Positions 58,463 through 64,000 of a stretch of 64,000 nucleotides of DNA are shown piece after piece. The position numbers and the translations under genes were made by a program. Under the pieces are notes generated by a model that saw only the letters and a list, made by a program, of their open reading frames with translations, was not told where the DNA came from and made no database searches. Positions within the stretch are counted from its first letter, which is position 1. The number at the start of each line of letters is the position of its first letter. Origin of the DNA: Caecitellus pseudoparvulus (taxonomy: Eukaryota > Bigyra: Bicosoecida); the NCBI GenBank assembly GCA_965644315.1, contig CBFFRQ010000092.1, positions 1-64,000 of the forward strand. The letters run 5' to 3'.

Positions 58463-58640
58463 GCCAGAGCTGAATTCCACTCAAGCCAGACACCCCTTGA
58501 ATCAGAGCCGGGAACGTTTGAGATACCTGCACACAATGCAGCTGAAACCCAGCTTTGCGTGCTTGGTCATGGTGTTCCTTTGCAAGCAGCGCTCACTCGG
58601 CCACTGCCTGAAAGAAGGCTGTCAAAGAATAATAGGCGTC
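58463..58640. other. Intergenic, upstream of mago
   Basis: This 178 bp stretch between the end of the duplication arm and the Mago start contains an AT-richer patch (GAAAGAAGGCTGTCAAAGAA, AATAGG) and is the likely mago promoter. Confidence 0.35.
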
Positions 58641-59465
58641 ATGGCATCAGAAGCACAGGCGCCAGCCGCTATCGTGCCAGAGGTGGACGTGGAGGAGCAC
58701 CAAGTGCAGGAGCACGGGGATGGAACTGAAGGTGGCGATGATTCAGACTTCTACTGTCGGTACTAGTGCGTGCTGCCCACTGTGCGGCGTGGGGGCACCG
58801 GTTTCATGCACGGTGTGGTGCGTCCAAGTTCCGCAGTGTGGGGCACAAGGGCAAGTTCGGGCACGAGTTCATGGAGTTCGAATTCAAGGGCGACGGCACC
58901 ATGCGCTACGCCAACAACTCCGGCTACAGGGGCTCGGGCATCATCCGCAAGAAGGGTGTGTGAGGCCGCGTCGCGTTGGGAGGCAACTGGCTCGGCACCC
59001 TCCTCAACTCAATCCGCTGCGCAGTGGTGGTGTCGCCTGCAATCATCAAGGAGGTGCAGAAGATCGTGCGGGAGAGCAAAATTGTAGAGTGTGTCTTTCT
59101 CGCGCATGCATGGTGCCGGGTCAAGTGCGTGCATGAGCGTGCATTCTGCATTGCCGCAGGGAAGACGACGAGCAGTGGCCTGAGCCAGATGACATCGGGC
59201 GGCAAGAGCTGGAGGTGAAGGACGGCGAGGACCACATCGCCTTTACGGTGGGTTCACGCTCTGCAGCTGGAATTGGCCGCACGTTCCTGTGCATGACACC
59301 AACACCCACCGTTCGCAGTGCACCAAGCTCGGCTCCACACGGGACATCCGTGACTCCAAGGACCCCAAGGGATTGGAGGCGCTGTATTTCCTGGTGCAGG
59401 ACCTGAAGTGCCTGGCCTTGTCGCTCATCTCCCTGCACTTCAAGGTGAACCCTATCCCCAACTGA
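58641..59465 (+). CDS. MAGO: Mago nashi, exon junction complex core (5 exons)
   Basis: Exons 58641..58765, 58837..58955, 59025..59088, 59160..59247 and 59319..59465 give 180 residues. The four introns are 71, 69, 71 and 71 nt with donors GTGCGT, GTGTGT, GTGTGT and GTGGGT and acceptors all ending CGCAG. The spliced protein is unmistakable: [80 protein letters not shown] then [40 protein letters not shown] and FKVNPIPN. A ~35-residue acidic leader precedes the conserved part. Mago pairs with Y14 and clamps eIF4A3 on spliced mRNA. This is the most intron-dense gene in the window relative to its length. Confidence 0.95.
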
Positions 59466-59857
59466 GCACACTCTCAACGCTTTCACGAAATGCAGCTTGA
59501 TCCCACACCCCAGCGCACGCCACATGCGACATCCACTGCTCATGGCGGTACCACGAGGCCTTGCGAGTACCTGCCTCCTTCCCCCCCTTGCCAGGGGCAG
59601 TCCCTGTCCCAGCGTTTCATGCGCTTGCACGGCTGCTGGTTGCCGGTGTAACGGCTGCGGACATGAGACGCACCCCCCCCCACCCGCTGAGGGAGCAGTG
59701 CCGACACCCAACAAATCCCACTCCCATGAAGGCGATGTGGTTATGTGTACCACGCCCTGCTCCTGCACATCGCTGCCGTTTGCTGGCGGCGCACTGAACC
59801 GCACCAGCCTTTGAGTGATTGCGCTTGTTGCATTGGTCACCACGGCCAGCAGGAGAC
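59466..59857. other. Intergenic, no feature seen
   Basis: This 392 bp gap lies between mago and the PRPP synthase gene on the same strand. ORFs here (59497-59814) are C-rich and lack protein character. It probably holds the mago 3' end and the next promoter. Confidence 0.35.
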
Positions 59858-61512
59858 ATGGCTTGGCGGGCTGCCAGCGAGGCGATCAGGGCCCTGGCCA
59901 TTACAGGCTCCCTGGCTGGGGTCGGGGCTGGTTTGAGCCTTGGCGTGCGCGCTGAGGGCCAGGATTCTGAACTGGCCTCGCCACGCCGAGTGCCAGACAC
60001 AGACTGGCTGCACGCGAACCGGGCCACGATGTGGACCATTCGCCAGGACTCTGGACAGCTTGACACAACTAGCAATGACAACCTCATGGTGTTTTCTGGA
60101 AACGGCAATCCAGAGCTGGCCGAGGAAATCGGTGCGTGAGGGAGTGCAGCAGCAACTTCCGCAGGCGCGGAGCTTCTTTACCCTGCTGCCTTGCCTTGCC
60201 GCGCCAGTGACTTGGATGAACCGGGAGCTGAATGGATGTCAAGTGGGCCGATTTCGAGACGGGGAGGTGTCTGTGCGCGTCCTGGACAACGTCCGTGGCC
60301 AGGACGTGTACATTATCCAGGTGCGGAGGCAGCTGCACTGCCCGAGGCACAGCGGTCGCAAAGTGCCTTGGCCCTCGCGCCCCTGCACAGTCCACTGGCC
60401 CGCCCGTGTCTGAGAACATCATGGAGCTCCTGTTCATGATCACAACGATGAAGCGCGCCAGTGCAGGTCGGGTTGTCGTGGTCATGCCCTACGTCCGTTT
60501 TGCAGGCGCTGCAGCCGTTTTGAGTGGTGCAAGCCCCCCGCACCGTCCTCCCCGCGTCCTCACGCAGATGGCGTACAAGCGCAGCACAGGCATGGCCCTG
60601 TCCTCCTCCATCTCCTCCCACATGTCAGAGTACTTGGACCACTCCTCCAACATGCCTCTGTTCGCAGCTGACGTCGCACACATGATTGTGGCGGCAGGGG
60701 CGGACCACGTCATCAGCCTGGACATCACGCCGCCAGGCATGGGGCAGGTGGAGGGCTTCTACCCCGCCTGCGACAACATCCGCAGCACGGGGCTGGCTGT
60801 GGAGTACTTGGCTCGGCAGCGCCTCTCGCGACCTGTCATCGTGGCTGCCAATGAAGCCATGTCCCCACTGGCCCGTGACGTGGCACAGGGCATGGTGGCG
60901 GCCGGGTGTGATCCCAAGGACGTGGACGTGGCCATGGTGCTGGCAGGCAGGAGCAGCAGCTCTGCCGCTGACACAGCTGCACGCAAGCGTGCCTGGTCTG
61001 ACGTCACGTCGGCTGAGGACCCCCTCGCGGCTGTGGCGGCGGAGCGGGGGCACCCACGGGAGGTGGTGGAGCTTGTGGGGGACGTCGCTGGGCGGGATGT
61101 GGTGGTGGTGGACGACATGGTGGACACGGGGAGGACCCTGGCTGCGCGCGTGGCGTGTTTGAAGGCGAGCGGGGCCCAGCGAGTGCTGTGCTTCGCGGCC
61201 CACGGGCTGTTCTCGCGCGGGGCTCTGTACCGAATTGAGGCGAGTGAGGTGGAGAAGGTGATCGTGTCGGACTCCCTGCCCAGGCGCAAGGGCGAGGGTG
61301 ACATCACACGCAAGGTCGTGCGCCTGTCCATGGCGCCAGTGCTGGCTGAGGCCATTGTGCGCCTGCACCGCCACGACTCGCTCTTCGCCCTGTCAGCCTA
61401 CGACAGCGACAACACAGAGGAGCGGTACAGGGGGCAGGAGAAAGAGGTGGATGAGGACAGTGAGGAGGTGGATGAGGGCAGTGCCCTTGCTGCCACTGCT
61501 GCAGACAGGTGA
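59858..61512 (+). CDS. PRS: Divergent ribose-phosphate pyrophosphokinase (PRPP synthase)
   Basis: Exons 59858..60131, 60208..60320, 60391..60492 and 60568..61512 (donors GTGCGT, GTGCGG, GTCCGT) give 477 residues. The PRS fold is clear: MVFSGNGNPELAEEI, GCQVGRFRDGEVSVRVLDNV, RGQDVYIIQ, GPPVSENIMELLFMITTMKR, VVVVMPY, VAHMIVAAGADHVISLDITP, VEGFYPACDNIRSTGLAVEY and the PRPP loop RDVVVVDDMVDTGRTLAAR. After MPY the usual (F/Y)GYARQDRK is replaced by MAYKRSTGMALSSSISSHMS, so the ATP-binding RQ.R motif is not recognisable. A ~35-residue Ala/Ser insertion precedes the last third, and the C-terminus is acidic. The leader (AWRAASEAIRALAITGSLAG) may target an organelle. It could be a regulatory, PRPSAP-like subunit. 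Intron 3 (75 nt) is in frame. Confidence 0.82.
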
Positions 61513-61772
61513 CTGGGGCTTTTTTGGGTGGGGTTCCAGCTGGTCGCATCGTTTGGCCCAGCAGATACCGGGTCAGCAAATTCATCAAAGCATCTTAGGC
61601 ACATGATTTTGGTGGTTGTTCGTGATACGCGTCTGTTGGCGGGTGCTAGCTTCAGCCCTGCTCACGCTCTGGGTGCAGGGAGGCGGGCACCAGCCTCGGT
61701 GTTTGAATCGATTTCCGCAGTTGCTGAGGTTGGCCGGGCGGGCTCCAGACACAGGCGCGCTTGACGGCCATC
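61513..61772. other. Intergenic, no feature seen
   Basis: This 260 bp gap separates two plus-strand genes. It includes AT-richer DNA (CAGCAAATTCATCAAAGCATC) and is probably the promoter of the RGG-protein gene. Confidence 0.3.
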
Positions 61773-63221
61773 ATGAATGTCAGCCGGCGCAGCTTTGCTT
61801 CGCAACCACCGCCTGCTTCGAAGGAAGTGACCGAGGCGGTGAAGCTGTGCGTGGACTGCGATGGCGAATGGCCTTCGTGCCGCATCTCAACCCTCAGCGC
61901 TCCCTCTGTACACAGATGGGCCCACTTCCAGCTCCGCGGCGTCCTTCCTGCCGAGGAAGCAGGCGTAGAATTGGCAGATGAAGTGGCTGCTGTCCAGGGT
62001 GTTGAGGCAGAGGAGGAGGAGGATGTGCAGCTGGAGGATGCCTGCGGCGGCAGTCAGCGAGACGGCGATAGCGCGAGTGAGGGCGGCGCCAGCGAGGCAG
62101 GCTCGGAGACGGGGGACTCCTCAGACGGCGAGGACGTAGACCCTGCTGCAGTGCAGGCCCTGGAGGCAGACATGGCGGCCCTGGCGGCCTTGGCAGACAC
62201 AGTCGCTACCCGCCTGGACACCTACCGTACCGGCAAGCGCGACCTGCTGCAGCTACTGACGAACTTGTCTAAAGACGGCTCGGCCCGGGCAGAGCAAGAG
62301 GCTGCAGCTGCCCTGGCCACCCCCACGCGCGCGACTCGTGAGAGCTCGGGCACCTCCTCTGGTCCCGCCGTCTCTGCAGCCCTGCCCACCAGCACACCGG
62401 CGCCGGCGCCAGCCGCACCTTCCGCCACCACTCCCTCCACCACCTCCACCGCCGTGACCGAAGGCCGGAAATCCGCTGCCGCAGCTGCAGCTGCCGTGGC
62501 GGCTCGCCTGGGTGCCAAGCTGCCGCCTCCCTCGGCACTTGGCTCGGGCAATGCGGCCCAGGACCAAGAGCTACCTGCCTCGCTGCCTGGAGACCTCCCT
62601 GCCATCCCCATGCGGCGATCTGTGTCAGACCCAGGCGCCAGGCGCCCGTCCCAAAACCGTCCTCTGCACATGGGCCCAGGTCGAGGCCCAGGTCCGCGTA
62701 TGGGGCCAGGATCAGGTCCGGGTTTGGGGCCAGGATCAGGTCCGGGTATGGGGCCAGGACCAGGACGAGGCCCGGGTCCGAACATGGGACGAGGCCCGGG
62801 TCCAAGTCCGGATCGGGGTCCGGGTTCGGATTGGGGTCCAGATCGGGGTCCGGGTCCAGATCGGGGTCCAGGGCCAGATCAGGGCCCAGGTCGTGGCATG
62901 GGCGGCGGACCAGGGTGGATGAGGCAGGATGGCCCTCCGCGGGGAGGGGGGTTCCCACCCCAGCGGTGGGGGGACGAAGGTGGACCGTTCCGGGGAGAGG
63001 GGTGGTCGCACCCGTCCCCTGGGCGGGGTCCGCGGGGGCCGCGAGGTGGGCCCTGGCGTGAGCACCAGGAAGGGGGGCGCTGGGGCGACATGCGGGGGGG
63101 GTGGGGTCCAGGGCCGGACTTCCCACCTCGTGGTGGGGGGTTCCACGGTGGACCCAGGGGGGGGCACGGGCGGCACGGCGGACGTGGTCGTGGACGCGGG
63201 CGGGGTCGAGGGGGGTATTGA
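61773..63221 (+). CDS. Gly/Arg/Pro-rich (RGG-type) probable RNA-binding protein
   Basis: The ATG at 61773 opens a frame to 63221. A 69 nt in-frame intron is likely at 61847..61915 (donor GTGCGTGGAC, acceptor TACACAG), giving 459 residues. Without splicing it would be 482. The N-terminus reads MNVSRRSFASQPPPASKEVT and, after the junction, KLWAHFQLRGVLPAEEAG. Then comes an acidic coiled-coil-prone part (EADMAALAALADTVATRLDT, GKRDLLQLLTNLSKD) and a Ser/Thr/Ala linker. The C-terminal ~200 residues are repeats of PGPGxGPGxG and DRGPG, then RGG/GRG motifs ending HGGRGRGRGRGRGGY. Such tails bind RNA and favour condensates. No family is recognised for the N-terminal part. Confidence 0.7.
   Translation: MNVSRRSFASQPPPASKEVTEAVKLCVDCDGEWPSCRISTLSAPSVHRWAHFQLRGVLPAEEAGVELADEVAAVQGVEAEEEEDVQLEDACGGSQRDGDSASEGGASEAGSETGDSSDGEDVDPAAVQALEADMAALAALADTVATRLDTYRTGKRDLLQLLTNLSKDGSARAEQEAAAALATPTRATRESSGTSSGPAVSAALPTSTPAPAPAAPSATTPSTTSTAVTEGRKSAAAAAAAVAARLGAKLPPPSALGSGNAAQDQELPASLPGDLPAIPMRRSVSDPGARRPSQNRPLHMGPGRGPGPRMGPGSGPGLGPGSGPGMGPGPGRGPGPNMGRGPGPSPDRGPGSDWGPDRGPGPDRGPGPDQGPGRGMGGGPGWMRQDGPPRGGGFPPQRWGDEGGPFRGEGWSHPSPGRGPRGPRGGPWREHQEGGRWGDMRGGWGPGPDFPPRGGGFHGGPRGGHGRHGGRGRGRGRGRGGY
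62670..62900. repeat. G-rich degenerate coding repeat
   Basis: A run of degenerate 12- to 24-bp units built from GGTCCAGG, GGTCCGGG and ATGGGGCC encodes the PGPG/MGPG/DRGPG tract of the RGG protein. Unit phase changes along the run, pointing to repeated slippage. Confidence 0.75.
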
Positions 63222-63277
63222 GCAGCCGCTGCAGGGGGGTGTGGGGCTATGGGGCTGTGCATTCGACTGCCGGCGCT

Positions 63278-64000
63278 TCATCGCTCCTCGTCGCGCAGCT
63301 TGAAGAGGGCGGAGATGCTCTTGTTGTCGTGCACGCACTCCATGGCGTCTGCCAGCAGCTGCGCCACTGAGATGTGCACCACCTTGGGGTTGCCGCTGTG
63401 AGGGGGGTGTGGGGGGTGTGGGGGGTGTGGCGTGTGCACAGAGTGGAGCTGGTGGTTCGTGCTGACGTACGCGATCTTGGCGTTGGCAGGCACTGTGTTC
63501 AGCACCACCACCTCCTCCAGGCAGCTCTTCTCGATGTTGGCCGAGGCGTTGCCGGAGAACAGCCCGTGGCTGGCCAGAGCGTACACTCGCCTGTGGGGGG
63601 GGGGTGACAGGCATGTGCCGAGCGGGGGCAGAATGCAAGCACAGGCGGCACCACACGCACTTTGCCCCACGGCGCTTCAGCTCGGCGGCTGCCTTGCACA
63701 GTGTGCCTGCAGTGTCGCTGTGCAGGGGGTGCGGCGGTGGCGGTGTGTCTCGTGCCCTGCACGGCGCAGCGCTGTTGGGCGTCGCGGGCTCACATCATGT
63801 CGTCGACGATGATGACGTCACAGCCGTCGACGGAGCCGACGAGGTCCATGGTGGCGATCTTGTTGGCGCCGGAGCGCTGCTTGATGATCATGGCCAGACC
63901 CGGCTCCTCGTCGGTGGGGGACACCTCCTTGAAGCGCTCACGGAACTGCTTGCAACGGTACACGCCGCCAGCGTCGGGGGACACGACGACGACGTTCTGC
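63278..64000 (-). CDS. PRS: Ribose-phosphate pyrophosphokinase (PRPP synthase), C-terminal part; runs off the right edge
   Basis: Minus-strand exons are <64000..63794, 63717..63661, 63590..63471 and 63395..63278 (donors GTGAGC, GTGCGT, GTACGT). The visible part joins to VVVSPDAGGVYRCKQFRERF, NKIATMDLVGSVDGCDVIIV, DDMIDTAGTLCKAAAELKRR, GAKRVYALASHGLFSGNA, SANIEKSCLEEVVVLNTVP, ANAKIAGNPKVVHISVAQLL and ADAMECVHDNKSISALF. The PRPP loop VDDMIDTAGTL and the C-terminal SVA.LLA.A...H...SIS.LF are canonical for class I enzymes. They supply PRPP for purine, pyrimidine, histidine and NAD synthesis. The N-terminal half lies outside the window. It converges on the RGG gene 56 bp away. Confidence 0.93.
63396..63470 (-). 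repeat. Intron with G-rich 10-mer repeats
   Basis: On the plus strand this PRPP-synthase intron reads as three tandem GGGGGGTGTG units. On the transcribed strand it is a C/A-rich polypyrimidine-like run before the CTCACAG acceptor. The G-rich strand could form a G-quadruplex. Confidence 0.7.

Noticed and set aside
57303-58532. One 409-codon intact gene on the minus strand
   Set aside because: The first ~55 codons read a frame different from the one aligned with the left copy, across a TAG and a one-base loss. The long frame arises by chance joining; it is better described as a pseudogene fragment.

Overview
The window is nuclear DNA of a GC-rich (about 60-65% by eye), very compact eukaryotic genome. 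It carries about 30 protein-coding loci, roughly 45 short spliceosomal introns (nearly all 46-109 nt, most 65-80 nt, very often with a GTGCG donor), a Mago nashi exon-junction protein, a Prp28 splicing helicase, a COP9 subunit and a ubiquitin protease. I see no plastid-targeted or photosynthesis gene. Three genes usually found in organisms that build cilia or centrioles (CCDC77-like, a crescerin/CLASP-like TOG protein, a tubulin-cofactor-C-like protein) and one Zn2Cys6 regulator point to a flagellated unicellular alga or protist. The species cannot be named from the sequence alone.

Layout. 1-2.0 kb: two ankyrin genes on the minus strand. 2.3-16.3 kb: housekeeping genes (disordered protein, USP5-type deubiquitinase, small membrane protein, RluA pseudouridine synthase, MFS transporter, Prp28 helicase, coiled-coil protein). 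16.8-21.3 kb: a decayed tail of a UTP20-like gene convergent with a large ankyrin gene. 21.5-23.4 kb: a membrane protein carrying a 15 x 48 bp minisatellite. 23.6-33.7 kb: RNase H1, AAMP-like WD40 protein, DNAJC27-like GTPase, a tiny membrane protein, PP2C, Zn2Cys6 regulator, SDR and histidine-biosynthesis HIS6. 33.7-45.7 kb: TPR-like protein, YchF/Obg-type GTPase, Ariadne RBR ligase, WKF protein, CCDC77-like, CSN5 and TOG protein. 45.8-54.1 kb: a 1,723-residue TBCC/EF-hand protein, a short ankyrin gene and MnmE/GTPBP3. 54.6-58.5 kb: a second, inverted copy of the ankyrin + UTP20-tail unit. 58.6-64 kb: Mago nashi, a divergent PRPP synthase, an RGG-rich protein and a second, more canonical PRPP synthase running off the right edge.

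The most notable structure is a ~3.9 kb inverted segmental duplication (about 17.36-21.33 kb and 54.56-58.46 kb), each arm holding one intact ~770-residue ankyrin gene and one broken UTP20 tail, enclosing ~33 kb of single-copy genes. The ankyrin genes fall into two kinds: long proteins with 38-residue repeats and an unrecognised ~550-residue N-terminal region, and short proteins sharing a tiny first exon and a conserved C-terminal motif. Convergent neighbours are commonly 18-75 bp apart, and one pair overlaps in coding sequence, so antisense 3' ends must be frequent.

Exon coordinates were worked out by hand from donor/acceptor sites, reading-frame continuity and fit to known families. None has transcript support here.
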